Shown here one piece after another: positions 11,114 to 19,341 of a DNA stretch of 33,569 nt. The DNA is from Pelomonas sp. Root1444 (GTDB lineage Bacteria > Pseudomonadota > Gammaproteobacteria > Burkholderiales > Burkholderiaceae_C). A program made the position numbers and the translations under genes. The stretch's first letter is position 1, and every line of letters starts with the position of its first letter. The notes beneath the pieces were generated by a model. The model was not told the origin of the DNA and did not search any database. It saw nothing but the letters and a program-made list of their open reading frames with translations. Location of the stretch: assembly GCF_001426885.1 (NCBI RefSeq), contig NZ_LMFP01000012.1, positions 2,226-35,794 of the forward strand, written 5' to 3'.

Positions 11114-12150
11114 GCGGCCAATTCCACGCTGACGTTGACGCGCCCGTTGGCCGCTGCGATGCGGCAATCCGCCCCGGCGCCGCCGGCGCGCGCCAGGCGC
11201 TCGCGCAGGTGCACGAGGCCCAGGCCGGTGCCCTCGGTGGCGCCGGGCGTCCACAGGCCGGGGTTGTCCACGGCGATGTGCAGCCGCTCGCCCGTACGCG
11301 CGATGCGGATGTCGACGACGCCGCCACCCACCGTGCGCGCCACGCCATGCTTGATCGCGTTCTCGACCAGCAGCTGCAGCAGCATGGGCGGCACGCTGGC
11401 GCCGGCGGTGGCCGGGTCGACCTGCCAGTCCACGCGCAGCCGCTCCTCGTGGTGCAGCTGCTCCAGCGCCACGTAGTCGCGCACGACGGCCAGCTCATCG
11501 GCCAGCGGCACGCGTTCCTTGGCGCTGTGCTGCAGCGTGTGGCGCAGCGTGTTGGACAGGCGGCCCAGCATCTCGCGGGCGCGGGTCGGGTCTTCGTTGA
11601 TGAGGGCGCGCAGGTTGTTCAGCGCGTTGAACAGGAAATGCGGGTTGACCTGCGCGCGCAGCACCTGCAGCTCCAGCTCGCGCGCGGCGGCCTCGGCCTG
11701 CCACTTGGCGATCTCGCCGACGCGCCAGCGGTGCAGCATCTGCAGGCCCACCCAGACGGCCGTCCACAGCCACAGCATGATGGTGGTGTTCACCGTGTAG
11801 CTCAGCAGCACCAGCCCGCCGCGGGGCATGCCGGGCGGAAAGGCGAGCAGGCCCAGCGACAGCCCCACCCAGTTGATGCCGAAGATCGCGCACTGCACCG
11901 CCAGTGCCAGCAGCGGAGGCGTCAGCGCGAGGCGCAGCAGCAGGGCGCGGGGCGAGCGGTCCAGCCAGCGGCCGCGCAGCGCCAGCTTGCGCAGCGTTTC
12001 GCTGGCCGCCCACAACCCGGCGCCAACGCAGCCCATCACGAAGACCAGCGACCCGGTGAGCGGTTGGAAGTTCGCGACCATGGCCAGCGAAATGGCGACG
12101 TAGCCGCCCCACAGCAGCGCCTGCAACGCGATCCGCCTGCGCATGTCCAT
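11110..12150 (-). CDS. LytS/YehU-like membrane sensor histidine kinase
   Basis: This 346-residue protein has about four membrane segments in its first 140 residues, then the His_kinase signature QVNPHFLFNALNNL with the phosphorylated H171, and an ATPase domain with LVENAIKHG and GLGLVHLRERL. It has no extracytoplasmic sensing domain, so the signal is probably read in the membrane. Start choice: an AGGAG lies 3 bases before the ATG at 12150 and 9 bases before a second ATG at 12144, and the second may be the real one. It begins 32 bp after the hydrolase gene and overlaps the response regulator by 4 bp. Confidence 0.92.
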   Translation of the reverse strand: MDMRRRIALQALLWGGYVAISLAMVANFQPLTGSLVFVMGCVGAGLWAASETLRKLALRGRWLDRSPRALLLRLALTPPLLALAVQCAIFGINWVGLSLGLLAFPPGMPRGGLVLLSYTVNTTIMLWLWTAVWVGLQMLHRWRVGEIAKWQAEAAARELELQVLRAQVNPHFLFNALNNLRALINEDPTRAREMLGRLSNTLRHTLQHSAKERVPLADELAVVRDYVALEQLHHEERLRVDWQVDPATAGASVPPMLLQLLVENAIKHGVARTVGGGVVDIRIARTGERLHIAVDNPGLWTPGATEGTGLGLVHLRERLARAGGAGADCRIAAANGRVNVSVELAA

Positions 12151-12182
12151 GCTCTCCTGTGGCCTCGCCCTGGGTTGCGCTT

Positions 12183-13079
12183 CTACTTGGTCGCCAGGAA
12201 GCCCTTGACCTCGCCGACCAGCCAGTCGGCATCGTCCCACATGAGGAAGTGATGGCCGCGCTGGCTCATGGCCACCTTGACGCCGTTCAGGCCGGCGTAC
12301 TGCGTCTCGAAGATGCGCCGGGTGCTCTCCAGCGTGGCGCCCATCGGCTCGTAGGCCGCCCAGGCGCCCAGCACCAGCGTCGGTGCCGTGATGCGGGGCA
12401 GCAGCGGGCGCAGGTCCTCGCCCCACAGTTCGGACATCGCCTGCGCCGTCGTCGCGCGGTCACTGGCCAGTCCCCAGGCGACGACGCGCTCAGTGTTCGC
12501 CGGGCTGCGGCTCATGCCGGCCGCGCCCTGCCGCGTGCCCGCCTCCCATTGCGCCGGCGTGGCGGACAGCATCTGCTGGCGCATGCCGGCGGCCATGCCG
12601 CGCGCGGCTTCGGGCGTCATGCCGCGCAGGCCGGCGAGGAAGGGCAGCGCGTCGACGATGACTAGGCGCTCGATGCGGCCGGGCTTCTCCGCCGCCATCT
12701 GCAGCGCCAGCGTGCCGCCCAGGCTGTGGCCGATGACGACGGGCCGCTCGAGCTGGCGGTCGTCCAGGTAGGCCAGCAGGCGGTCGCGCATGCCGTGCTG
12801 GAAGTTGTCCGCCGCGACGGCCGGCGCACCGGCGAAGCCGGGCAACTGCACGATGTGGCACTGCACGCCGGGCTGCAGCGCGGCGCAGGTCTCGGTCCAG
12901 GTGGCCGCGGCGCTGTTCAGGCCGGGGATCAACACGACCGGCCGGCCCTGGCCGACGACCTCGATGCGCAGGTCGCGGAACTCGGCCGTCGCGGCCTCGC
13001 TGCGGGCCACGTAGAGCGCCGTGAGGATGCCGATGGCCGCACCGAACAGGCCGGCCCAGGAACGTTTGCTGCGGGACAT
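12183..13079 (-). CDS. Exported or membrane-anchored alpha/beta hydrolase
   Basis: This 298-residue protein has an N-terminal hydrophobic segment (residues about 9-25), then an alpha/beta-hydrolase fold. The oxyanion-loop region is VVLIPGLNSAAATW, the nucleophile elbow is GHSLGG with S119, and the probable catalytic histidine is in QRGHHFLMWDD. Where the acid often follows strand 6 the sequence reads LVLGAWAAYEP, so I cannot place the acid with confidence. A GGAG lies five bases before the ATG. The gene precedes the LytS-like kinase by 32 bp on the same strand and is probably co-transcribed with it. The substrate is unknown. Confidence 0.88.
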   Translation of the reverse strand: MSRSKRSWAGLFGAAIGILTALYVARSEAATAEFRDLRIEVVGQGRPVVLIPGLNSAAATWTETCAALQPGVQCHIVQLPGFAGAPAVAADNFQHGMRDRLLAYLDDRQLERPVVIGHSLGGTLALQMAAEKPGRIERLVIVDALPFLAGLRGMTPEAARGMAAGMRQQMLSATPAQWEAGTRQGAAGMSRSPANTERVVAWGLASDRATTAQAMSELWGEDLRPLLPRITAPTLVLGAWAAYEPMGATLESTRRIFETQYAGLNGVKVAMSQRGHHFLMWDDADWLVGEVKGFLATK

Positions 13080-13199
13080 GTCATCTCCATCGGCGTTGTG
13101 ATGGAGCGCATGTTGCCCGGGCCGCCGCCGGGTTCGGCGCCGTCGATGACGAGCGGCAGGCCGGGCGGACGAATGGCCGGCCGGCCGCTTGAGCGGCGC

Positions 13200-13910
13200 C
13201 TACTTCAGGCGTTGTGCCCAGTACACCAGCACCTCGGTGCGCGGCTGGATGTCCGTCGAGCTGTAGGTGTAGGTCGGCACGATGTTGATCGCGTCCAGCG
13301 TGTTCAGCCCCGAGATGATGCGGCCGAAGACCGCGTAGCCCGGGTTGGCGGCGCTCTGGTAGTCCAGGCTGGTGTTGTCCACCACGTTGAAGAAGAACTG
13401 GCTGGTGGCCGAGTCGGCGTCGCTGCGGCGCGCCATGGCGATGGTGCCGCGCAGGTTGGACAGGCCGTTGTTGCTCTCCAGCTTGATGGGTGCGTACAGC
13501 GGCTGCTTGACGACCATGCCGCTGGTGTAGCCACCGCCCTGGATGACGAAGTCGCGGTCGACGCGGTGGATCAGCGTCTTCGTGTAGAAGCCGGCGGCGA
13601 CGTACTTGTAGAAGTTGGCCACCGTCTGCGGCGAGTAGGTGTCGTACAGCTCGACGACGATCTCGCCACTGCTGGTCAGCATGCAGACCGTGCCCCACTG
13701 GCTGGCCGCGGACGCGGCGAGACCGGCGGCGCTGCAGGACAGCGTGGGCGGGTTGGGGTTGGGATTGGGCCGCGGATAGGGCGTGCCGCCGCCACCGCCG
13801 CCGCCGCCATCGCCCACTTCCACATAAGCGCCGCCACCGCAGGCGCTGAGCAGGGCGGCCACGCCCACGGCAAGTAAAAAGCTGGCGAAACGGGTGGACG
13901 ACTGACGCAT
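13200..13910 (-). CDS. Cyclophilin-type peptidyl-prolyl isomerase lipoprotein
   Basis: This 236-residue protein starts with a lipoprotein signal ending LLSAC (C24), followed by a linker with eight glycines in a row and a proline-asparagine stretch. The cyclophilin domain covers about residues 75-236. It shows VELYDTYSPQTVANF, LIHRVDRDFVIQGGG with the catalytic arginine, RGTIAMAR, SQFFFNV and YAVFGRIISGLNTLD. It should isomerise prolyl bonds in envelope proteins. The frame has an upstream ATG at 13916, but GGAG lies six bases from 13910 and directly abuts 13916, so 13910 is preferred. It is divergent from an FKBP lipoprotein gene. Confidence 0.92.
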   Translation of the reverse strand: MRQSSTRFASFLLAVGVAALLSACGGGAYVEVGDGGGGGGGGTPYPRPNPNPNPPTLSCSAAGLAASAASQWGTVCMLTSSGEIVVELYDTYSPQTVANFYKYVAAGFYTKTLIHRVDRDFVIQGGGYTSGMVVKQPLYAPIKLESNNGLSNLRGTIAMARRSDADSATSQFFFNVVDNTSLDYQSAANPGYAVFGRIISGLNTLDAINIVPTYTYSSTDIQPRTEVLVYWAQRLK

Positions 13911-13956
13911 GGGCATCTCCAGATGGTGCCGGCTCAACGCGCCGGGCGGCGCGTTG

Positions 13957-13996
13957 TTGACTTTGCTTACAAGCCTTTACCAGCGCTCGCTATAGT
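13957..13996 (+). promoter_or_regulatory. Possible promoter for the FKBP gene
   Basis: A good -10-like hexamer TATAGT sits at 13991-13996, about 50 bases before the FKBP ATG. Upstream are TTGACT (13957-13962), too far away at 28 bp, and TTGCTT (13963-13968) at 22 bp, so the -35 is weak or absent. This is the most AT-rich part of the gap between the two isomerase genes. Confidence 0.35.
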
Positions 13997-14047
13997 CCGC
14001 GCCGCTGCCACGAGCGGTGCCCCTTTTCCTCACCTGCTGACCTGCCC

Positions 14048-14521
14048 ATGACCCTGCACGCCTCCCGTCGCCTCGCCCTCCTGCTCGCACTGAGCGCCAG
14101 CCTCGGTCTCGCCGCCTGTGGTGGTGGCGGTGGCGATTCGGGCCCGCCCGTCAACACGGACCCTAACGGCTGGAATGCCGTGACGGCGCTGAAGTCGACG
14201 GACACGGTGGTGGGCACCGGCGCCCAGGCGGATACGACCAAGACGGTCACCGTGCACTACACCGGGTATTTGTACGACGTGCGCGTGGCCAGCACCAAGG
14301 GCACGCAGTTCGACACTTCGGTCGGCAAGACGCCCTACACGTTCAAGCTCGGCGCGGGCACTGTCATCCCCGGTTTCGACCAGGGCGTCACCGGCATGAA
14401 GGTCGGCGGCAAGCGCACCGTCACCATCCCGGCTGCGCTGGGCTATGGCGCCACCGGCCAGGGCGTGATCCCGCCGAACGCCGCGCTGGTGTTCGACCTG
14501 GAACTGGTCGCCGTCAACTGA
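14048..14521 (+). CDS. FKBP-type peptidyl-prolyl isomerase lipoprotein
   Basis: This 157-residue protein has a lipoprotein signal with lipobox LAAC (C24) and a short glycine-rich linker, then one FKBP domain (about residues 45-157). Recognisable parts are [53 protein letters not shown] and [14 protein letters not shown]. The position often occupied by tryptophan at the base of the pocket (VIPGW) is phenylalanine here. It should act on envelope proteins. Its 3' end overlaps the convergent panC stop by 8 bp. Confidence 0.95.
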   Translation: MTLHASRRLALLLALSASLGLAACGGGGGDSGPPVNTDPNGWNAVTALKSTDTVVGTGAQADTTKTVTVHYTGYLYDVRVASTKGTQFDTSVGKTPYTFKLGAGTVIPGFDQGVTGMKVGGKRTVTIPAALGYGATGQGVIPPNAALVFDLELVAVN

Positions 14522-15350
14522 CCTCGAGGTTGTCGATCAGCCGGGTGCTGCCCAGCCGGGCGGCGCCCAACGCCACCAGCGCCTGGCCATCCACCGCCGG
14601 CCCCAGGTCGTGCTGGCGGCGCAGCGTCAGATAGTCCGGCACCCAGCCGGCATCGCGCAGCGACTGCATCGCCTGCGCCTCCAGCGCCGCCGGGTCGCGC
14701 TCGCCGGCCTGCCAGCGGGCGATCAGGCCCTTGAGCGTGCGCGACAGGCGCAGCGCCTCGACCTTCTCGGCGTCGCTCAGGTAGCCGTTGCGCGAGGACA
14801 GCGCCAGGCCTTCGGCGCTGCGCCGCGTCTCGCCACCGTGGATGGCGATGGGCAGCGCCATCTGCGCCGTCATGCGGCGCAGCACCATCAGCTGCTGGTA
14901 GTCCTTCTTGCCGAACACGGCCAGCGTCGGCTGCACGATGTTGAACAGCTTGTGCACGACGGTGCAGACGCCGGTGAAGAAGCCGGGGCGAAAGTGCCCT
15001 TCGAGGATGTCGGCCAGCTCGGGCGGCGGCTGCACCTTGTAGCCCTGGGGCTCGGGGTACAGCTCCTTCTCGCTCGGCGCGAAGACGATGTCGCAGCCGG
15101 CGCCCTCCAGCAGCTCGCAGTCGCGCGCCAAGGTGCGCGGGTAGGTGTCGAAGTCCTCGTGCGGCGCGAACTGCAGCCGGTTCACGAAGATGCTGGCGAC
15201 GGTCGCGCCCGCGGGGCCGACCAGCTCGCGCGCCTGCTTCACCAGCGCCAGGTGGCCATCGTGCAGGTTGCCCATCGTCGGCACGAAGCCGCGCTGGCGG
15301 TGGATGGCGAGTGCGTCGCGCAGCTCGGCGATGGTGTGGATCACCTGCAT
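14514..15350 (-). CDS. panC: Pantothenate synthetase (pantoate-beta-alanine ligase)
   Basis: PanC joins pantoate and beta-alanine with ATP to give pantothenate, the coenzyme A precursor. The 278-residue protein has the nucleotide-binding [16 protein letters not shown] (HIGH-like), [33 protein letters not shown] and SSRNGYLS (KMSKS-like) motifs. Length fits the family. The frame is open well upstream inside panB, but the ATG at 15350 gives the expected [11 protein letters not shown] start, 2 bp after the panB stop. It forms an operon with panB. Confidence 0.97.
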   Translation of the reverse strand: MQVIHTIAELRDALAIHRQRGFVPTMGNLHDGHLALVKQARELVGPAGATVASIFVNRLQFAPHEDFDTYPRTLARDCELLEGAGCDIVFAPSEKELYPEPQGYKVQPPPELADILEGHFRPGFFTGVCTVVHKLFNIVQPTLAVFGKKDYQQLMVLRRMTAQMALPIAIHGGETRRSAEGLALSSRNGYLSDAEKVEALRLSRTLKGLIARWQAGERDPAALEAQAMQSLRDAGWVPDYLTLRRQHDLGPAVDGQALVALGAARLGSTRLIDNLEVS

Positions 15351-15352
15351 GT

Positions 15353-16159
15353 TCAGAATCCGTGCACTTCGTTGACCGGGAAGGTCTTGGCCTTCACCTC
15401 GTCGACATAGCCCTTCACCGCCGCCAGCACCGAGTCCTTGCCCGCCATGAAGTCCTTGACGAAGCGCGGCTTGCGGCCCGGCGTGATGTTGAGCATGTCG
15501 TGCAGCACCAGCACCTGGCCCGAGGTGCCCACGCCCGCGCCGATGCCGATGACGGGCACGGGCGACGCGGCGGTGATCTCGGCGGCCAGCGCGGCCGGCA
15601 CCATCTCGTACAGCAGCATCGCGGCGCCGGCCTCGACCAGCTCCATCGACTCGCGCTTCATGCGCGCCGCGCCGGCCTCGTCGCGGCCCTGCACCTTGAA
15701 GCCGCCCAGCGCGTTCACCGTCTGCGGCGTGAAGCCCAGGTGGGCACAGACCGGGATGCCGCGCTCGCTGATGAAGCGCACGGTCTCGACCGTCCAGCCG
15801 CCGCCTTCGAGCTTGACCATGTGCGCGCCCGCCTTGACCAGCGCGGCCGCGCTCTTCCAGGCCTCTTCCTTGCTGACGTGATAACTGTCGAAGGGCAGGT
15901 CGGCAATGATCCAGGCCCATTTGTGGCCGCGCGACACGCAGAACGTGTGATAGACCATGTCCTCCAGGCTGACGGGGGCCGTGGAACCGCGGCCCTGCAG
16001 CACGTTGCCCAGGGAATCGCCGATCAGCAGGATGTCGACACCGGCTTCGTCCAGCAGGCTGGCGAAGGCCGCGTCGTAGCAGGTCAGCATGGCGATCTTC
16101 TCGCCGCTGGCATGCATCTGCGCGAGGCGCGGCAGGGTCATCGGCTTGCGATCTGTCAT
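15353..16159 (-). CDS. panB: 3-methyl-2-oxobutanoate hydroxymethyltransferase
   Basis: PanB makes ketopantoate from 2-oxoisovalerate and methylene-tetrahydrofolate, the first committed step of pantothenate synthesis. The 268-residue protein shows [16 protein letters not shown], the magnesium site LLIGDSLGN (D48), [29 protein letters not shown], the YEMVP region and IGIGAG. A GAGGA lies seven bases before the ATG. panC follows with only 2 bp between the genes. It is divergent from oxyR across 65 bp. Confidence 0.98.
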   Translation of the reverse strand: MTDRKPMTLPRLAQMHASGEKIAMLTCYDAAFASLLDEAGVDILLIGDSLGNVLQGRGSTAPVSLEDMVYHTFCVSRGHKWAWIIADLPFDSYHVSKEEAWKSAAALVKAGAHMVKLEGGGWTVETVRFISERGIPVCAHLGFTPQTVNALGGFKVQGRDEAGAARMKRESMELVEAGAAMLLYEMVPAALAAEITAASPVPVIGIGAGVGTSGQVLVLHDMLNITPGRKPRFVKDFMAGKDSVLAAVKGYVDEVKAKTFPVNEVHGF

Positions 16160-16224
16160 GGCAGAGTCCTCGGTGAAAACCCTGGGGCGGCCCCCGGAGC
16201 GGGCGCAGTGTAGCGTTCGGCCCT

Positions 16225-17145
16225 ATGACCCTGACTGAACTGCGCTACATCGTCGCCGTCGCCCGCGAGCGGCATTTCGGCCGGGCGGCCGAGGCCTGCT
16301 TCGTGTCGCAGCCGACGCTGTCGGTCGCGATCAAGAAGCTCGAGGAAGAACTGGACCTGAAGATCTTCGAGCGCGGCGGCAGCGAGGTCTCGGTGACGCC
16401 GCTGGGCGAGGAGATCGTGCGGCAGGCGCAGTCGGTGCTGGACCAGGCCGGCGCCATCAAGGAGATCGCCAAGCGCGGCAAGGACCCGCTGGCCGGCGCG
16501 CTGCGCCTGGGCATCATCTACACGATCGGGCCCTACCTGCTGCCCGAGCTGGTCAAGCACACCATCGAGCTGTATCCGCAGATGCCGCTGATGCTGCAGG
16601 AGAACTTCACCGTGAAGCTGCTGGAGATGCTGCGCACCGGCGAGCTGGACTGCGCCATCATGGCCGAGCCCTTTCCCGACGCCGGCCTGGCCACGGCCCA
16701 GCTCTACGACGAGCCCTTCGTCGTCGCGCTGCCGGCCTCGCATCCGCTGGCCGACCGCGCCACCATCTCCGCCGAGGAGCTCAAGCGCGAGACCATGCTG
16801 CTGCTCGGCACCGGCCATTGCTTCCGCGACCATGTGCTGGAGGTCTGCCCCGAGTTCGCGCGCTTCTCCAGCGACGCCGAGGGCATACGCCGCAGCTTCG
16901 AAGGCTCGTCGCTGGAGACCATCAAACACATGGTCGCCTCCGGCATGGGCGTGACCGTGGTGCCGCAGCTGTCGGTGCCGCGCGAGAAGTCGGCGCACCT
17001 GCGCTTCGTGCCCTTCAGCGACCCCATCCCGACGCGCCGCGTGGTGCTGGCCTGGCGCCGCAGCTTCACCCGCTACGAGGCCATCGCGGCGCTGCGCAAT
17101 GCCATCTACGCCTGCCAGCTGAACGGAGTGACGCGGCTGAGCTGA
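16225..17145 (+). CDS. oxyR: Hydrogen peroxide-sensing LysR-type regulator OxyR
   Basis: This 306-residue LysR-family regulator has an N-terminal winged helix (residues about 1-60, with [16 protein letters not shown]) and an effector domain. [14 protein letters not shown] places cysteines at residues 199 and 208, exactly the numbering and spacing of the redox pair in E. coli OxyR, which form a disulfide on peroxide exposure. It therefore very likely activates peroxide-defence genes. It is divergent from panB, and the 65-bp gap would hold any autoregulatory site. dps, a common OxyR target, lies about 2.2 kb downstream. Confidence 0.95.
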   Translation: MTLTELRYIVAVARERHFGRAAEACFVSQPTLSVAIKKLEEELDLKIFERGGSEVSVTPLGEEIVRQAQSVLDQAGAIKEIAKRGKDPLAGALRLGIIYTIGPYLLPELVKHTIELYPQMPLMLQENFTVKLLEMLRTGELDCAIMAEPFPDAGLATAQLYDEPFVVALPASHPLADRATISAEELKRETMLLLGTGHCFRDHVLEVCPEFARFSSDAEGIRRSFEGSSLETIKHMVASGMGVTVVPQLSVPREKSAHLRFVPFSDPIPTRRVVLAWRRSFTRYEAIAALRNAIYACQLNGVTRLS

Positions 17146-17184
17146 CACGCCCATCGCGGCGATGCCCCCTTGAACGCGGGGCCG

Positions 17185-17205
17185 CGCCGAACACCAGGTT
17201 CGGCG
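17185..17205 (+). other. Perfect 8-bp hairpin with a competing alternative between oxyR and the protease gene
   Basis: CGCCGAAC, loop ACCAG, GTTCGGCG forms a perfect stem about 40 bases after the oxyR stop. An overlapping alternative pairs ACACC (17191-17195) with GGTGT (17205-17209). No T-tract follows, so it may be a 3' stabilising structure or part of the leader of the next gene. Confidence 0.35.
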
Positions 17206-17270
17206 GTGTCCGCCCAAGCGGCCCTATGCTGCGCGCCGCCCTCGCCGCTGCCCCCCGCTTGCTCACCGCC

Positions 17271-17276
17271 AAGGAA
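17271..17276 (+). promoter_or_regulatory. Ribosome binding site that decides a TTG start
   Basis: AAGGAA sits six bases before TTG at 17283. No comparable site precedes the only nearby in-frame ATG (17226). Starting at TTG gives a protein that begins with a clean signal peptide (MKPTFTTLAAAAALL then AGAQAG). Confidence 0.6.
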
Positions 17277-17282
17277 CTCAAC

Positions 17283-18407
17283 TTGAAGCCTACGTTCACC
17301 ACCCTCGCCGCCGCCGCGGCCCTGCTGGCCGCCGCCGGCGCCCAGGCCGGCCCGGCCACCCTCTCCGGCAACCACGGCGACCTGGCCTGGACGGCGCAGA
17401 GCAGCATCGTCGGCGCGACCTCGACCGCCGCCATCACGGGTGGCGGCAACCCGCTCTACCAGGCGCCGCGCTCGCAATACAGCGGCGTGGCCACGCTGAT
17501 CATGGACTACGGCAGCGCCGGCGCGTTCATCTGCTCCGGCACGCTGCTGCCCAACCAGCGCTCCATCCTGACCGCCGCCCATTGCGTCAGCAACGGCACG
17601 TCGGCCCGGCCACTCAGCACCTCCGTGTACTTCTATACCGGCAGCGACGCCGACAACCTCACCTGGAGCCAGCCGACGTTCAGCTACGGCGTCAGCAACT
17701 ACTTCGTGCAGTCGGCCTACACCGGCAAGGTCTTCGACCAGAACGACATCGCCGTGCTGACGCTGGACAGCTTCGTCGATTCGAGCGTCAAGACCTTCGG
17801 GTTGTACGGCGGCGATGACCTGACCGGCCTGGAATACAACATCGCCGGCTATGGTGGCCGCTCCGAGGTGGGCGGCGCCGTCGGCACCAACCTCGGCACG
17901 GGCCTGCTGCGCCAGGGCACCAACCGCTATGAGTACCGCCTGGGCGACGCCGCCTTCGGCGGCATCTGGGACGACATCCTGGGCGTCCCTGCCAGCCAGA
18001 TCGAATACACCTACGTGTCCGACTTCGACAACGGCACGCTGAACAACGACGCCGGCTGCCGCGTCGCCGTCGCAGGCCTGGGCTTGGCGCCTTCGGCGAA
18101 GTTCTGCAACACCGGCACCGGTGCGCGCGAGGTTTCGAGCGCAGGCGGCGATTCGGGCGGCCCGGAATTCGTCGACGGCCTGGTCGCCTCCGTGACGTCC
18201 TTCGGCGTGACTTTCGGCACCGGCTTCGGCGACGCCGCGCAAGGCCTGAACAGCAGCTTCGGTGAGTTCAACGGCTTCGTCCCTGTCAGCATTCACCGCG
18301 ACTTCATCAATGCGGCGCTCGCCACGGTGCCCGAGCCGGGCAGCTTCGCGCTCGCCGGCCTGAGCCTGCTGCTGCTCGGCGCCTCGCGCCGCAAGCGCCA
18401 GCGCTGA
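17283..18407 (+). CDS. Exported trypsin-like serine protease with PEP-CTERM sorting tail
   Basis: From the TTG start this is 374 residues: a signal peptide (about 1-22), a chymotrypsin-fold protease, and a C-terminal tail. The catalytic triad is visible as LTAAHC (H100), NDIAVLTLDS (D155) and GGDSGGP (S291). FICSGTLLPNQ and the cysteine after the histidine fit the usual His-loop disulfide. The tail reads VPEPGS, then a hydrophobic helix, then RRKRQR, the PEP-CTERM signal recognised by exosortase in bacteria that make exopolysaccharide. No exosortase is in the window. It probably acts at the cell surface or in the extracellular matrix; the substrate is unknown. An intrinsic terminator follows. 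Confidence 0.92.
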   Translation: MKPTFTTLAAAAALLAAAGAQAGPATLSGNHGDLAWTAQSSIVGATSTAAITGGGNPLYQAPRSQYSGVATLIMDYGSAGAFICSGTLLPNQRSILTAAHCVSNGTSARPLSTSVYFYTGSDADNLTWSQPTFSYGVSNYFVQSAYTGKVFDQNDIAVLTLDSFVDSSVKTFGLYGGDDLTGLEYNIAGYGGRSEVGGAVGTNLGTGLLRQGTNRYEYRLGDAAFGGIWDDILGVPASQIEYTYVSDFDNGTLNNDAGCRVAVAGLGLAPSAKFCNTGTGAREVSSAGGDSGGPEFVDGLVASVTSFGVTFGTGFGDAAQGLNSSFGEFNGFVPVSIHRDFINAALATVPEPGSFALAGLSLLLLGASRRKRQR

Positions 18408-18427
18408 GGCCCTGCCGCACCCGCCAC

Positions 18428-18451
18428 AAGCCACCTTCCGGTGGCTTTTTT
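18428..18451 (+). terminator. Rho-independent terminator after the protease gene
   Basis: GCCACC (18430-18435), loop TTCC, GGTGGC (18440-18445), followed by six T residues (18446-18451). AA before the stem pairs with the first two Ts. It begins about 20 bases after the protease stop codon. Confidence 0.9.
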
Positions 18452-18549
18452 CGTTTGGCAACACCGCGGCTGGGCCGGGCGTGGATGCTGCGCCGCAGCA
18501 ATGGTCTACTTCGCGCATCGCTTCACTCGCGCCCGCGCGCACCTTCGCC

Positions 18550-19272
18550 ATGAGCCAACTTCCCGTCGACACCCAAGCTGGCGCCATCCATCTCGTCGGC
18601 GGCGAGAAAGGCGGCGTCGGCAAGTCGCTGCTGTCGCGCCTGCTGGCGCAATACATGATCGACCGCGGCATTCCCTTCACCGGCTTCGACACCGACCGCT
18701 CGCACGGCGCGCTGCTGCGCTTCTATGCGGACTACGCGTCGCCCGCGCTGGTGGACAACTTCGCGGCGCTGGACGCCATCGTCGAAAGCGCGCTGGCCGA
18801 GCCGGGCCGGCGCGTGCTGGTGGACCTGGCCGCGCAGACGCACGAGCCGCTGGCGCGCTGGATGGACGAGTCCGGCGTGCTCGACCTGGCCGCCGAGGCC
18901 GGCGTGGCCGTGCAGTACTGGCATGTGATGGACGCCGGGCGCGACTCGGTGGACCTGCTGGCCCGCCTGCTCGACCGCTTCGGCGACCGGCTGCGCTACG
19001 TGCTGGTGCTCAACCAGCTGCGCGGCGACGACTTCTCGCAGCTGGAGCGCTCCGGCCAGCTGGCCCGCGCCCAGGCGCTCGGCGCGCGCACGATGGCGCT
19101 GAAGCACCTGCAGGACGTGGTGCTGCGCAAGATCGACGCGGCCGACGCCAGCTTCTGGTCGGCCCGCACCGCCTCCAGCAGCGAAGGCGCCAGGCTGGGG
19201 CTGCTGGAGCGCCAGCGCCTGCGCGTGTGGCTGGCCCATGTCGAGGGCGAGTTCGAGCGGCTGGGCGTGTAG
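18550..19272 (+). CDS. Orphan ParA/MinD-like P-loop ATPase
   Basis: This 240-residue protein has the deviant Walker A motif GGEKGGVGKS (residues 18-26), a second aspartate-containing strand FTGFDTDRSHG, and RRVLVDLAAQT at the Walker B position, as in the ParA/MinD/CobQ superfamily. These ATPases place DNA, protein complexes or machines in the cell. No ParB, plasmid or flagellar gene is adjacent, so its cargo is unknown. The frame stays open to an ATG at 18481; the ATG at 18550 is preferred because it places the P-loop at the usual distance from the N-terminus, although neither has a strong ribosome binding site. It follows the intrinsic terminator, so it needs its own promoter. Confidence 0.85.
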   Translation: MSQLPVDTQAGAIHLVGGEKGGVGKSLLSRLLAQYMIDRGIPFTGFDTDRSHGALLRFYADYASPALVDNFAALDAIVESALAEPGRRVLVDLAAQTHEPLARWMDESGVLDLAAEAGVAVQYWHVMDAGRDSVDLLARLLDRFGDRLRYVLVLNQLRGDDFSQLERSGQLARAQALGARTMALKHLQDVVLRKIDAADASFWSARTASSSEGARLGLLERQRLRVWLAHVEGEFERLGV

Positions 19273-19341
19273 AAGCCATCGACATGCAGCGCTCGGGCCC
19301 GATCCGTTAGGCTCGCGCGGTCTCAAATTTCGGAGCTGTCC

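Noticed and set aside
16818-17282. Upstream extension of the protease frame
   Set aside because: It lies inside oxyR in another frame. The ribosome binding site and signal peptide point to the TTG at 17283.
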